Source: Massilia agrisoli (GTDB taxonomy: Bacteria > Pseudomonadota > Gammaproteobacteria > Burkholderiales > Burkholderiaceae_D). From it: 64,000 nucleotides of DNA. This document shows, piece by piece, positions 8,310 through 17,420 of the stretch (the first letter of the stretch is position 1; every line of letters starts with the position of its first letter). The notes beneath the pieces are model-generated. The model made no database searches. It was not told the DNA's origin and saw only the letters and a list, made by a program, of their open reading frames with translations. Location: contig NZ_JAJHPV010000013.1 of NCBI RefSeq assembly GCF_020831365.1, positions 372,001 through 436,000 on the forward strand. The letters are read 5' to 3'. Made by a program: the position numbers and the translations under genes.

Positions 8310-9188
8310 ATGAAGCGCATCGTTTTGTTCCTTGCCACCAACCTTGCAGTGTTGCTGGTGCTGTCCCTGGTGCTGAATATCCTCGGCATCGGTCGCGGCG
8401 TGAGTGCAGCGGGCATCAACGTCGGCGAATTGCTGGTGTTCTCGGCAGTTGTGGGCTTCACCGGATCGATCTTCTCCTTGCTGATCAGTAAGCCGATGGC
8501 CAAGTGGTCGACCGGCGCGCGCGTGATCGAAACCCCGTCCAACTCCACCGAGCAGTGGCTGGTTGCCACCGTGCGCCAGCTGTCCGAGCGCGCAGGCATC
8601 GGCATGCCTGAAGTGGCCGTCTACGACGGCGAGCCGAACGCATTCGCCACCGGCGCCTTCAAGAACTCGGCGCTGGTGGCCGTCTCCACCGGCCTGCTGC
8701 AAAGCATGAACCGCGAGGAAGTCGAAGCCGTTCTGGGACACGAGGTGGCGCACATCGCCAATGGCGACATGGTCACGCTGACCCTGATCCAGGGCGTGGT
8801 CAACACCTTCGTCGTGTTCCTGGCGCGCGTGGTCGGCTATTTCGTCGACAAGGTGCTGCTGCGCGGCGAATCGGACCGCGGCCCGGGCATCGGCTACATG
8901 GTCACCGTGTTCGTGTGTGAAATCATCTTTGGCCTGGTGGCATCGATCATCGTTGCATGGTTCTCGCGCCAGCGCGAATTCCGCGCCGACGCCGGTTCCG
9001 CCAAGCTGATGGGTTCGCCCGTGCCGATGCAGCACGCGCTGGCCCGCCTGGGCGGCCTGCAGCCGGGCGCCTTGCCGCAGTCGATGGCCGCTTCCGGTAT
9101 CTCGGGCAGCGGCGGCGGCTGGGGCGCGCTGTTCTCGACCCACCCACCGATGGAGCAGCGTATCGCGGCCCTGTCGCAATTGCGATAA
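8310..9188 (+). CDS. htpX: Membrane zinc protease HtpX
   Basis: A 292-aa M48 family inner-membrane metalloprotease. Two N-terminal transmembrane segments (residues ~4-25, 40-60), the zinc motif HEVAH at 144-148, and two later hydrophobic stretches (~155-175, ~192-215) match HtpX. It degrades misfolded membrane proteins together with FtsH. A Shine-Dalgarno-like GGGAGG precedes the ATG. A heat-shock-like promoter lies 40 bp upstream. Confidence 0.95.
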   Translation: MKRIVLFLATNLAVLLVLSLVLNILGIGRGVSAAGINVGELLVFSAVVGFTGSIFSLLISKPMAKWSTGARVIETPSNSTEQWLVATVRQLSERAGIGMPEVAVYDGEPNAFATGAFKNSALVAVSTGLLQSMNREEVEAVLGHEVAHIANGDMVTLTLIQGVVNTFVVFLARVVGYFVDKVLLRGESDRGPGIGYMVTVFVCEIIFGLVASIIVAWFSRQREFRADAGSAKLMGSPVPMQHALARLGGLQPGALPQSMAASGISGSGGGWGALFSTHPPMEQRIAALSQLR

Positions 9189-9204
9189 ACGGCAGCCGGG
9201 ATAT

Positions 9205-9828
9205 ATGAGCCAATTTTTCCAGATACACCCTGACAACCCGCAGCTTCGCCTCATCAAGCAGGCTGCGCAGATCATCCACGGCGGGGGCGTTGTTGCGCTC
9301 CCGACCGACTCCAGCTATGCGCTGGTGTGCCACCTGGATGACAAGAGTGCGGTGGAGAAATTGCGCCGCATCCGCGGCATCGACGAGAAACACCACCTGA
9401 CCCTGCTGTGCCGCGACCTGTCCGAGATCGCCGAATATGCCCGCGTGGACAACAAGCAGTTCCGCCTGCTGAAGGCGACCACGCCGGGTCCGTTCACGGT
9501 GATCCTGGAGGCAACGCGCGCGGTGCCGCGCCGCCTGTCGCACCCATCGCGCAAGACCATCGGCCTGCGCGTGCCCGAAAACGCCATTGCCAGCGCGCTG
9601 CTGGAGGAACTGGGCCAGCCCTTGATCAGCACCACCCTGATCCTGCCCGACGACGGCGAAGTGATCAACGATGCGGAAACCATTCGCGAGCGCATCGAAA
9701 AGCAGCTCGACCTGATTATCGACGGCGGCGCCTGCTCGCTCGAACCGACCACCGTGATCGACCTGACCGGCGCGGAACCTGTCCTGATCCGCCACGGCCG
9801 CGGCAATCCCGCCCTGTTTGGCGTCTAG
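9205..9828 (+). CDS. yciO: YciO-type YrdC/Sua5-domain protein
   Basis: A 207-aa YrdC-fold protein. The opening MSQFFQIHPDNPQLRLIKQA and the blocks PTDSSYAL, TPGPFTVILEA and RKTIGLRVPEN are nearly collinear with E. coli YciO (206 aa). The fold binds ATP and threonine in threonylcarbamoyl-AMP synthases, but YciO itself is not the main t6A enzyme, so its role is uncertain. It is 16 bp downstream of htpX and probably cotranscribed with the M50 gene that follows. Confidence 0.88.
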   Translation: MSQFFQIHPDNPQLRLIKQAAQIIHGGGVVALPTDSSYALVCHLDDKSAVEKLRRIRGIDEKHHLTLLCRDLSEIAEYARVDNKQFRLLKATTPGPFTVILEATRAVPRRLSHPSRKTIGLRVPENAIASALLEELGQPLISTTLILPDDGEVINDAETIRERIEKQLDLIIDGGACSLEPTTVIDLTGAEPVLIRHGRGNPALFGV

Positions 9829-9895
9829 CAAGGGCGCGCCCCACCTCCACCCACCGCCCGCCGGCCGCCCCGGCGCGCTCTGTTAGAATCTACCC

Positions 9896-10549
9896 ATGAA
9901 TGAAATTATCCAGGCGATCGCCGTCTACGCAATTCCGGTGATCTTCGCCATCACCTTGCACGAAGCGGCGCACGCCTATGCTGCAAAGTATTTCGGGGAC
10001 AATACCGCCTACGCCGCAGGGCGCATGAGCATGAATCCGATCCGCCACATCGATCCCATCGGCACGATCGCACTGCCGGTGCTGATGTACATCTTCACCC
10101 CATTTGTGTTCGGCTACGCCAAGCCGGTGCCTATCGATTTCGGCAAGCTGCGCAACCCGAAAAAGCAGATGGCATGGGTGGCCTTCGCCGGTCCGATGTC
10201 GAATTTCATCATGGCGTTCGGCTGGTCGATTTTCGCGCTGCTGATGTCCGCCTTCGGCGTAACCGAAGCGTTCCCCTACAAGGTGGCCCAGGCCGGCGTA
10301 TTCGTGAACATCTTGATGTTCGTGTTCAACATGCTGCCGATCCCGCCACTCGACGGCGGCCGCATCATGACCAGCATCCTGCCGCACAAGCTCGCCTATA
10401 AGTACGCGCGCATCGAACCTTACGGCCTGTTTATCGTGATCGGCCTGCTGGTGTTTAAACTGATGGACTACTGGTTCATGCCGATGGGCGCGCTGACCGG
10501 CAAGCTGCTCAGCCTGTTCGTCGCCCCGTTCAGACTTCTCCTGGGCTAA
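9896..10549 (+). CDS. Site-2 protease family membrane metalloprotease (M50)
   Basis: A 217-aa polytopic membrane protein with the zinc motif HEAAH at residues 22-26 in the first transmembrane segment and a second-half PPLDGGRI motif supplying the third ligand. Compact M50 proteases without PDZ domains like this sit beside yciO and trpS in many Burkholderiales. The cleaved substrate is unknown. Confidence 0.88.
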   Translation: MNEIIQAIAVYAIPVIFAITLHEAAHAYAAKYFGDNTAYAAGRMSMNPIRHIDPIGTIALPVLMYIFTPFVFGYAKPVPIDFGKLRNPKKQMAWVAFAGPMSNFIMAFGWSIFALLMSAFGVTEAFPYKVAQAGVFVNILMFVFNMLPIPPLDGGRIMTSILPHKLAYKYARIEPYGLFIVIGLLVFKLMDYWFMPMGALTGKLLSLFVAPFRLLLG

Positions 10550-10556
10550 TCCTGTT

Positions 10557-11759
10557 ATGTATCCCGACCGTGTTGTATCCGGCATGCGTCCCACTGGGAC
10601 CATGCACCTTGGCCACTTTCATGGTGCGCTGAAGAACTGGATCAAGATGCAGTCCGAACAGCCTTGCCTGTTCTTCGTGGCTGACTGGCACGCGCTGACC
10701 ACCCATTACGATGATCCGGGCATCATCGAGCGCAGTACCTGGGAAATGCTGGTCGACTGGCTGGCGGCCGGGGTCGACCCGTCCCAGGCGACCCTGTTCA
10801 TCCAGTCGCGCGTGCCTGAACATGCCGAACTGCACTTGCTGCTGTCGATGGCGACGCCGCTCGGCTGGCTTGAGCGGGTGCCGACCTACAAGGACCAGAT
10901 CGACAACCTGTCGAACAAGGACTTGGCCACCTATGGCTTCCTCGGCTACCCGCTGCTGCAGGCGGCCGACGTGCTGATCTACCGCGCCAGCGAAGTGCCG
11001 GTGGGCGACGACCAGGTGCCGCACATTGAAATGATGCGCGAGATCGCGCGCCGCTTTAACCACCTGTACGGCAAGGAACGCGGCTTCGAAGAAAAGGCGA
11101 TGGAAGCGGTCAAGAAACTCGGCACCAAGCGCGCCCGCCTGTACATGGAATTGCGCACCGAGTACCAGCAGGAAGGCAAGGACGATGCGCTGGAGCAGGC
11201 CCAGGCCATGCTCAACGACGCGCACAGCCTGTCGATGATCGACCGCGAGCGCCTGTTCGGCTATCTTGAAGGCAGCCGCAAGCTGATCCTCGTCGAACCG
11301 CAAGCCAAGCTGACGGTGGCCTCGCGCCTGCCGGGCCTGGACGGGCGCAAGATGTCCAAGAGCTACGGCAACGCCATCGGTCTGCGCGAGGACAAGGACT
11401 CGGTCGTCAAGAAGATCCGCACGATGCCGACCGACCCGGCGCGCATCCGCCGCACCGACCCGGGCGATCCGCGCAAATGCCCGGTCTGGCAACTGCACGA
11501 AGTCTATTCCGACGAGCCGACCCGCGACTGGGTGGTCAAAGGCTGCACCACGGCCGGCATCGGCTGCCTGGAATGCAAGCAGCCGGTGATCGACGCCATC
11601 ATCAAGGAACAGGAACCGATGCACGAGCGCGCCCAGCAGTACCTGGACGACCCCTCGCTGGTGCGCGCCATCGTCGCCGACGGCTGCGACGCCGCCCGCA
11701 AGCTGGCGCAGGAAACCATGCGCGACGTGCGCGAAGCCATGGGCCTGGCCTACAGCTGA
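10557..11759 (+). CDS. trpS: Tryptophanyl-tRNA synthetase
   Basis: A 400-aa class I aminoacyl-tRNA synthetase charging tRNA-Trp. The HIGH-like motif is HLGH at residues 17-20 (GTMHLGHFHG) and the KMSKS loop is at 265-269. It is longer than E. coli TrpS (334 aa); the extra residues are in the C-terminal half, with a Cys pair CLEC, as in other betaproteobacterial enzymes. It starts 7 bp after the M50 gene and its stop overlaps the next start codon (TGATG). Confidence 0.95.
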   Translation: MYPDRVVSGMRPTGTMHLGHFHGALKNWIKMQSEQPCLFFVADWHALTTHYDDPGIIERSTWEMLVDWLAAGVDPSQATLFIQSRVPEHAELHLLLSMATPLGWLERVPTYKDQIDNLSNKDLATYGFLGYPLLQAADVLIYRASEVPVGDDQVPHIEMMREIARRFNHLYGKERGFEEKAMEAVKKLGTKRARLYMELRTEYQQEGKDDALEQAQAMLNDAHSLSMIDRERLFGYLEGSRKLILVEPQAKLTVASRLPGLDGRKMSKSYGNAIGLREDKDSVVKKIRTMPTDPARIRRTDPGDPRKCPVWQLHEVYSDEPTRDWVVKGCTTAGIGCLECKQPVIDAIIKEQEPMHERAQQYLDDPSLVRAIVADGCDAARKLAQETMRDVREAMGLAYS

Positions 11760-12331
11760 TGAACAGCCACGCCGCCGCCTCCGTCTCTCCCTGGGTTGCG
11801 CGCTGCGCGCCGCTGGCGCTGCCGGGCGAAGTGCTTGACCTGGCCTGCGGCAGCGGACGCCACGCGCGCCATTTTGCCGCGCTCGGCCACCCCGTGCTGG
11901 CGGTCGACCGCGACCCTGCCGCACTGGCCGGGGCCGCGGGGCAGGGCATCGCCACCCTGGCCTTCGACCTTGAAGACCCGGCGCTGGCATGGCCCTTCGA
12001 GGCCGACCGCTTTGCCGCCATCGTCGTCACCAATTACCTGCACCGTCCGCTGTTTGTGCAACTGGCCGCGAGCCTGCGCGACGATGGGCTGCTGATTTAC
12101 GAAACTTTCGCGCTTGGCAACGAAGCCTTCGGCAAGCCATCGAACCCGGCGTTCTTGCTCGAACACGGCGAGCTGCTGGCGATGGCAAGCGCGCACGGCT
12201 TGAAAACAATTGCCTATGAAGATGGGTATGTGGAGCGGCCAAAACCGGCGATGGTGCAGCGGCTGTGTGCGGCGAAGCCAGGCTTTACATGGACCCGCGC
12301 CCGGCTCGACGGGGGCGCGGCGCCGATTTGA
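11759..12331 (+). CDS. Class I SAM-dependent methyltransferase (TehB/UbiE-like)
   Basis: A 190-aa Rossmann-fold methyltransferase. SAM motif I is VLDLACGSGRHAR, followed by the acidic strand end AVDRDPAAL and a motif resembling AIVVTNYLHRPLF. Small methyltransferases of this type next to dapA/trpS have no assigned substrate. The ATG overlaps the trpS stop by one base, so the two are translationally coupled. Confidence 0.85.
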   Translation: MNSHAAASVSPWVARCAPLALPGEVLDLACGSGRHARHFAALGHPVLAVDRDPAALAGAAGQGIATLAFDLEDPALAWPFEADRFAAIVVTNYLHRPLFVQLAASLRDDGLLIYETFALGNEAFGKPSNPAFLLEHGELLAMASAHGLKTIAYEDGYVERPKPAMVQRLCAAKPGFTWTRARLDGGAAPI

Positions 12332-12415
12332 ACGGCAAATCTAGACAAGAATGAACCAATTGTGCGGGCTATCCGCTACAATCAGGCTTTTATTGACCAG
12401 CATATTTCTATTTAT

Positions 12416-13300
12416 ATGATCAAGGGCAGCATAGTAGCAATCGTTACCCCGATGCACGATGATGGCAGCCTCGATATTCCCGGCCTGCGCAAGCTGATCG
12501 ACTGGCATATCGCCGAAGGCACGGACAGCATCGTCATCGTCGGCACCACTGGCGAGTCCGCCACGGTCAGCGTCGAAGAGCACTGCGAACTGATCCGCGT
12601 CGCGGTCGAGCACGCGGCCAAGCGCATTCCTGTCATCGCCGGCGCGGGCGGCAATTCAACCGCCGAAGCCATCAAGCTGACCGAAGCGGCCAAACAGGCG
12701 GGCGCCGATGCGACGCTGCAGGTGGTTCCTTACTACAACCGCCCGACCCAGGAAGGCATGTACCGCCACTTCAAGGCGATCGCCGAAGCGGTCGACCTGC
12801 CGGTGATCCTGTACAACGTGCCGGGCCGTACCGTCGCGGACATGTCCAATGAAACCATCGCGCGCCTCGCGTCGATTCCGAACATCGTCGGCGTCAAGGA
12901 CGCGACCGGCAACGTCGGCCGTGGCCTCGAACTGCTGCGCATGGTGCCGACATCGTTTGCCGTGTATTCCGGCGACGACCCGACCGCCATGGCCCTGATG
13001 CTGTGCGGCGGCGCCGGCAACATCTCGGTTACCGCCAACGTCGCCCCGCGCGCCATGCACGAGCTGTGCGTCGCGGCGATGGCGGGCGACATCGCCCGCG
13101 CTGTCGAGATCAACAACAAAGTAATGCCGCTGCACCAGAAGCTTTTCGTCGAGCCGAACCCGGTCCCGGTCAAATGGGCCCTGGCGGAAATGGGCATGAT
13201 GCCAGCGGGCATACGCCTGCCGCTGGTGCCGCTCGCCGACAATTGCCACGACACCGTCCGCGCTGCGATGCGCGAAGCGGGCGTCCTTCCACAGCCCTGA
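12416..13300 (+). CDS. dapA: 4-hydroxy-tetrahydrodipicolinate synthase
   Basis: A 294-aa DapA, which condenses pyruvate with aspartate semialdehyde in lysine and diaminopimelate synthesis. The Schiff-base lysine is K161 in VGVKDATGN, the same number as in E. coli, and the Tyr of [10 protein letters not shown] is present. The start at 12416 ([13 protein letters not shown]) matches the family N-terminus; the open frame extends to a GTG at 12362 but that part is not DapA-like. bamC follows 51 bp downstream, the same order as in E. coli. Confidence 0.95.
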   Translation: MIKGSIVAIVTPMHDDGSLDIPGLRKLIDWHIAEGTDSIVIVGTTGESATVSVEEHCELIRVAVEHAAKRIPVIAGAGGNSTAEAIKLTEAAKQAGADATLQVVPYYNRPTQEGMYRHFKAIAEAVDLPVILYNVPGRTVADMSNETIARLASIPNIVGVKDATGNVGRGLELLRMVPTSFAVYSGDDPTAMALMLCGGAGNISVTANVAPRAMHELCVAAMAGDIARAVEINNKVMPLHQKLFVEPNPVPVKWALAEMGMMPAGIRLPLVPLADNCHDTVRAAMREAGVLPQP

Positions 13301-13351
13301 CCCGCAAGGGCCGGAACCATCCCTGACACCAGCTTCTCAACCAGTTACGAC

Positions 13352-14518
13352 ATGACTATTCGCAAGACAACTAGCTCCGCCTTGACGACATCCGCGACCC
13401 GCGGCCTGGTACTTACCGCGCTGATGGCCAGCCTGGCCGGCTGCGGCATGATCAACTCGGTGGTCGAATCCGACAAAGTCGACTACCGCGGCGCCAAGAA
13501 AGCCCAGCCGCTGGACGTACCGCCAGACCTGACCCAGCTCCAGAAAGACAACCGCTACGCCGTGCCTGACGGCCGCGGCGTCGCCACCGCCTCGGGCTTC
13601 CAGCAGCAGCGCGGCGCGCCGGCAGCTGGCGCACCGGCAGCGAGCGGCGAGCAAGTTGCACCACTGAACACCGGCGACATGCGCGTCGAGCGCATCGGCA
13701 GCCAGCGCTGGCTGGTCGTCAAGCAGACGCCTGAACAGCTGTGGCCGCAGCTCAAGCAGTTCTGGTCTGACAATGGCTTCACCGTCGTCAGCGAATCGAC
13801 GGCAGCGGGCACGATGGAAACCGACTGGGTAGAGAACCACGCCAAGATGCCGCAGGGGATTATTCGCGACACCCTGGGCAAGGTCTTCAAGACGCTGTAC
13901 TCGACCGGCGAGCGCGACAAGTTCCGCACCCGCCTCGAGCGCGCGGCGGATGGCTCGACCGAGATCTACATCAGCCACCGCGGCATGGAAGAAGTGTTTG
14001 TTGGCACGCAAAAGGAAACCACCACCTGGACCGGCCGTCCGAACGATCCGGGCCTCGAAGCCCAGTTCCTCGGCAAGCTGATGGCCAAGCTGTCGGGTAC
14101 GCCTGACCTCAAGCAAGCCGAGACCGCGGTGCAAAACGCCGTCGTCGCGCCGCAGCACGCCAAGCTGGTTGGCGACGCAGTGGAAGTCGACGAAGGCTTC
14201 GACCGCGCATGGCGCCGTGTGGGCCTGGCGCTCGACCGTGTCGGCTTCACGGTGGAAGACCGCGACCGCGTGCAAGGCGTCTACTTCGTCCGCTACGTCG
14301 ACCCGGACGCGGAATCGAAACAAGGTTTCCTGAGCAAGCTCCTCAGCTTCGGCAAGGACGACGACAAGGCCAAGGAAGCGCAGCGTTACCGCATCCTGGT
14401 CAAGAGCGAGCAGGGCGCCAGCACCAGCATGGTGACGGTGCAGGGCAACGACGGCAAGCCGGAAGCATCGCCGACCGGCGCGAAGATCCTGAAGCTGCTG
14501 AGCGAAGAACTCAAGTAA
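13352..14518 (+). CDS. bamC: Outer membrane assembly lipoprotein BamC
   Basis: A 388-aa lipoprotein with a signal peptide and lipobox LAGC (acylated C31), an N-terminal extended segment (YRGAKKAQPLDVPPDLTQL) that in E. coli BamC binds BamD, and two helix-grip domains (~110-220 and ~275-388). It belongs to the BAM complex that inserts beta-barrel proteins in the outer membrane. It follows dapA and is closed by an intrinsic terminator. Confidence 0.92.
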   Translation: MTIRKTTSSALTTSATRGLVLTALMASLAGCGMINSVVESDKVDYRGAKKAQPLDVPPDLTQLQKDNRYAVPDGRGVATASGFQQQRGAPAAGAPAASGEQVAPLNTGDMRVERIGSQRWLVVKQTPEQLWPQLKQFWSDNGFTVVSESTAAGTMETDWVENHAKMPQGIIRDTLGKVFKTLYSTGERDKFRTRLERAADGSTEIYISHRGMEEVFVGTQKETTTWTGRPNDPGLEAQFLGKLMAKLSGTPDLKQAETAVQNAVVAPQHAKLVGDAVEVDEGFDRAWRRVGLALDRVGFTVEDRDRVQGVYFVRYVDPDAESKQGFLSKLLSFGKDDDKAKEAQRYRILVKSEQGASTSMVTVQGNDGKPEASPTGAKILKLLSEELK

Positions 14519-14534
14519 GCCTTCAGTGCAAAAA

Positions 14535-14563
14535 GAAAAACCGGCCGTTGGCCGGTTTTTTTT
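14535..14563 (+). terminator. Terminator of the dapA-bamC operon
   Basis: Stem CCGGCC / GGCCGG (14541-14555) with GTT loop, preceded by A5 and followed by eight T. Confidence 0.93.
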
Positions 14564-15078
14564 CGTTCATACAATCACCGGCGCAAGTGCCCGACAACGT
14601 CGGCGTCTCAAACTTCGGGCTCCGTCCCCGGGGCAGGCCCCAAGTGTAGAGCCGGATAACGGTCGTCGGGAGACATGGCTAACACCTGTCGGGAGACATG
14701 GCTAACACCTGTCGGGAGACATCGGTAACACCTGTCGGGAGACATGGCTAACACCTTCACGCCCAGCGTGGGCTTAGGATTTTTCAAGCCAGGCGCGTAG
14801 TCGGCATCGCTTTCCCGTTCCGAACAATCTCCGGTCAGGGTGCTGTCAATGATGGGTAATGGGTGGGCGTCCGTCCCCGGGGCTGTCCGCGGGAACGGAC
14901 CCGGAAGTTGTTTGGGAGTACTAAAACGGCATCGACGGCGTGCATCGCCGCACGGAACGATGAGCCTGTAATTGGTAACACTTCGTAAGAACATTCCCAA
15001 GTGCATTGGATTGGCGCGGGAAGTGTTTCCTGCCGGCTATTTAACAGGCGCCGTCAGCGGGTCTTGCAAATGTTCAGG
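14564..15078. other. Gene-free interval with decayed insertion-element look
   Basis: About 500 bp without a believable gene. It holds four 23-bp tandem repeats (14665-14756), two similar GC-rich blocks containing CCGTCCCCGGGG (near 14622 and 14872), an imperfect inverted repeat at 14870-14901 (GTCCGT to ACGGAC) and another GGTAACAC word at about 14976 that echoes the tandem unit. From memory, TAACAC/GGTAACAC words repeated with GGGAGACAT resemble the ends of IS481-type elements; I cannot verify this here and no transposase remains. Confidence 0.45.
14665..14756. repeat. Four 23-bp direct tandem repeats
   Basis: Units start at 14665, 14688, 14711 and 14734 and read GTCGGGAGACATGGCTAAC followed by ACCT. 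Units 1, 2 and 4 are identical; unit 3 differs only in TGGC to CGGT. There is no spacer, so it is not a CRISPR. Confidence 0.95.
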
Positions 15079-15113
15079 CGAAAAAAAACCGACCCGCAGG
15101 CCGGTTTCTTTTA
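15079..15113 (-). terminator. Terminator of the Ala-rich lipoprotein gene
   Basis: On the minus strand the stem AACCGGCC / GGTCGGTT with loop TGCG is followed by eight T. It starts 12 bp past the lipoprotein stop codon. Confidence 0.88.
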
Positions 15114-15124
15114 AATCATGCTGA

Positions 15125-15418
15125 TTACTTAGCAGCGTCAGCAGCAACCGAAGCAGCTTGCGAAGCAGCGGTCGAAGCAGCAGCAGCAGCGTCAGCAGCG
15201 GTCGAAGCAGCCGAAGCGGCGGTTGCAGCAGCAGCAGCAGCGTCAGCAGCTGGTGCGTCAGCAGCAGGAGCAACAACGGTGGTGTCAGCTGGAGCTGCGG
15301 TAGCGTCAGCAGCTGGTGCGGTTACTTCAGCAGCTGGAGTAACTACGGTCTCTTCTTTTTTCGAGCAAGCGGTCAGAGCAACAGCCAGCAGGGAGACGAT
15401 CAGCAAAGATTTTTTCAT
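15125..15418 (-). CDS. Small Ala-rich lipoprotein
   Basis: A 97-aa protein with a classic lipoprotein signal (MKKSLLIVSLLAVALTAC, acylated C18), then SKKEE and a low-complexity tail of Ala with Thr, Pro, Val, Asp and Ser. The tail is built from degenerate AADA/AASAA units, reflected in GCAGCAGCGTCAGCAG-type DNA repeats. Small lipoproteins of this style are abundant outer-membrane-associated proteins in Oxalobacteraceae; no function is known. It has its own AT-rich upstream region and terminator, so it is monocistronic. Confidence 0.85.
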   Translation of the reverse strand: MKKSLLIVSLLAVALTACSKKEETVVTPAAEVTAPAADATAAPADTTVVAPAADAPAADAAAAAATAASAASTAADAAAAASTAASQAASVAADAAK

Positions 15419-15467
15419 GGGTTTTCCTTAGATTAATTCAAAGTTAAAACTACTCTTGTTGCGATGA

Positions 15468-15485
15468 ATAATTACCGGTAATTAT
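15468..15485. promoter_or_regulatory. Perfect 18-bp palindrome upstream of the lipoprotein
   Basis: ATAATTACCGGTAATTAT is fully palindromic and lies 50 bp upstream of the lipoprotein start, inside a 305-bp AT-rich gene-free stretch (15419-15723). It looks like an operator for a dimeric regulator. The rest of this stretch holds nothing else I can name. Confidence 0.5.
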
Positions 15486-15723
15486 CGCTCGTTAGAAAAT
15501 TCTCGTAGGCTTTCATTACCTGTGATGGTGCCTGACAGACAACGGAAACTTCCTAACCCGATATTATAGCTAAATATCATAGTTCGCAATAGCGCAATCA
15601 TGCTTCAGTGAAAGATTGAACAAAAAATCAAGCTTCATTTTGTGTCAAACGACACAATTACAACAAACTTGTCAATCTGTTTGATCTGCGCCGAATATTA
15701 TTTGGCAAAAGCGCGGAACTAAC

Positions 15724-16209
15724 TTACAAGCCAGTAGTCGTCGCGTGTAGTCCTGGGAGAGACTCGGCCCAGATTCCCCTGAACCTTTCTGCGCTGATTT
15801 CCGCAGATTGTGGCATGTTGAACGCAGCCTCGCCGCGCATGTGGTCGCTGTGGAAGCGCCGGACGATGTTCACCTCGTCTCCGATGCAGAACGAGTCGGT
15901 CAGCTGGTGCAGGTTGCGCCCGGTGACGCGGCACTCGATGCGGTGGCTGTAATCCTTGAGCAAGCGCAGGAAGCGCGGATAGTTGCGCTCGATATGCCCG
16001 GTGCGGTGCATGGCAAGGCGCACGTGTCCGCCGGTCCGGAGGAAATCGCGCAGCAGTGCATCGACGTCGCTCGCGCCCAGCGGAAACACGGAAAAGTCAG
16101 GATCGAACATGTGCAGCGTCGCCACCGACCGTTCGACGCAGGCACGCAGGTGATTGCCAAATTCCGCATGGCTCGCAAACGGATATACGCCCGACTCGTC
16201 CAAGTCCAT
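15724..16209 (-). CDS. Uncharacterised conserved protein (DUF7931-like)
   Basis: A 161-aa soluble protein. It opens with MDLDESGVYPFASHAEFGNHL and has a mid part VDALLRDFLRTGGHVRLAMHR then NYPRFLRLLKDYSHRIECRVTG, ending in a region resembling a phospholipase D-like half (HQLTDSFCIGDEVNIVRRFHSD). I believe this is the family filed as DUF7931, but the HKD catalytic motif is absent. It is 9 bp downstream of the ribosomal oxygenase gene, so the two form an operon. Confidence 0.7.
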   Translation of the reverse strand: MDLDESGVYPFASHAEFGNHLRACVERSVATLHMFDPDFSVFPLGASDVDALLRDFLRTGGHVRLAMHRTGHIERNYPRFLRLLKDYSHRIECRVTGRNLHQLTDSFCIGDEVNIVRRFHSDHMRGEAAFNMPQSAEISAERFRGIWAESLPGLHATTTGL

Positions 16210-16218
16210 GCCGCCTCC

Positions 16219-17340
16219 CTAAGCTAGTTCGACCCAGCCATCCTGGTACCAGGTGTACAGCGCCTCCATCACGTCGTCCGACGCGCCCGCCAGCGCCGCG
16301 CCATCGAGCCTGCGCTCGTTGGCCAGCACGTCCAGCACCGCCTTGTCGGCCCGGCTCACCGAGAACGACTCGCCATTGATGAACACGTTTTTACCGCGGT
16401 ACAGCATCTGCGTCTTGAGCGACAGCGCCACGCCACGCTTGGCCGCGGAGTCCGCGAAGCGTCCCATCGTCAGCGGCTTGGCAGGGCCCTTGAAGAACAC
16501 ATTGTGCTTCGGCTCGGACAAATGCTCGCCCAGGAAAATCGTCACGTCGTCCTCGGTAAAGCGCACCTTGTTCAACTCATCGGCGATCGTCGACAGCATG
16601 TGCTTCGGGATCTCGGCCGGGTGCTTGCCCACGTCCAGGTCCGGGTCGGCATAGCGGCCCGGCAGGTCGATCGAATCGGCCATGAACTGGAGGAAGGCCT
16701 CGCCCAGTTCCTGGTATGAAGGCGAGCGGAAGCCGATCGAGTAGGTCATGCACTCGCCCTCGGCGATGCCATCGTGCGCGTAGTGCGGCGGCAGGTACAG
16801 CATGTCGCCCGGCTCGAGCACGAATTCTTCCTGCGGCTTGAAGTTATTCAGGATCTTCAGCGGCAGCCCTTCGACCAGCGACAGGTCCTTCTGCGGGCCG
16901 ATGCGCCAGCGGCGCTTGCCATGCGCCTGCAGCAGGAACACGTCATACGAATCGAAGTGCGGGCCGACCCCGCCGCCGTCGGTGGCATAGCTGATCATCA
17001 GGTCGTCGAGGCGCGCATCGGGGATGAAGCGGAACTGGCGCAGCAGCGCGTCGGCGTCGGCGTTATACAGGTTGACGCCCTGGACCAGCATGGTCCACTT
17101 GCCGCTGCCCTGCGCCGGCAGTTCCTCTATGGGGCCGTGCTGCATATCCCAGCTGCCGTCGAAGTTGGTGATCAGGCGCGACTCGACATGGTTCAGCTTG
17201 GCCATGTCGGCCAGCGTCTCCAGTTTGACCAGGGGCTTGAAGCCCGGGATCGCGTTACGGATCAGGAGCGGTTTTTTGTGCCAGTAATCGCGCAAAAACT
17301 GGGCGGGCGTGATGTCGCCGAGGAGCTGTATTTTTTTCAT
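16219..17340 (-). CDS. roxA: Ribosomal protein L16 arginine hydroxylase-type cupin (RoxA/YcfD-like)
   Basis: A 373-aa JmjC/cupin 2-oxoglutarate and Fe(II) oxygenase. The iron-binding HxD is in GPHFDSYDVFLLQ and the distal His follows in YLPPHYAHDG; the opening IQLLGDITPAQFLRDYWHKKPLLIRNA is typical of YcfD. E. coli YcfD hydroxylates Arg81 of ribosomal protein L16. The C-terminal winged-helix-like part (KAVLDVLANERRLDG) also matches. It is divergent from slyD. Confidence 0.9.
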   Translation of the reverse strand: MKKIQLLGDITPAQFLRDYWHKKPLLIRNAIPGFKPLVKLETLADMAKLNHVESRLITNFDGSWDMQHGPIEELPAQGSGKWTMLVQGVNLYNADADALLRQFRFIPDARLDDLMISYATDGGGVGPHFDSYDVFLLQAHGKRRWRIGPQKDLSLVEGLPLKILNNFKPQEEFVLEPGDMLYLPPHYAHDGIAEGECMTYSIGFRSPSYQELGEAFLQFMADSIDLPGRYADPDLDVGKHPAEIPKHMLSTIADELNKVRFTEDDVTIFLGEHLSEPKHNVFFKGPAKPLTMGRFADSAAKRGVALSLKTQMLYRGKNVFINGESFSVSRADKAVLDVLANERRLDGAALAGASDDVMEALYTWYQDGWVELA

Positions 17341-17420
17341 GCGCCATTATAACCACCAACGAAACAGGTGCAGCCAGCACCAGAGGTATAATCTGCCTGA
17401 CAACACTGAAAGGAAGTACG

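Noticed and set aside
10530-11990. A 486-codon minus-strand frame opposite trpS
   Set aside because: Shadow of trpS and the methyltransferase gene; Arg/Val/Gln-rich composition, no motif.
12359-12382. Sigma-70 promoter TTGTGC / TACAAT before dapA
   Set aside because: The spacer is only about 12 bp; the TACAAT alone is not enough.
14665-14756. CRISPR array
   Set aside because: The units are contiguous with no spacers, only four copies, and no cas genes are present.
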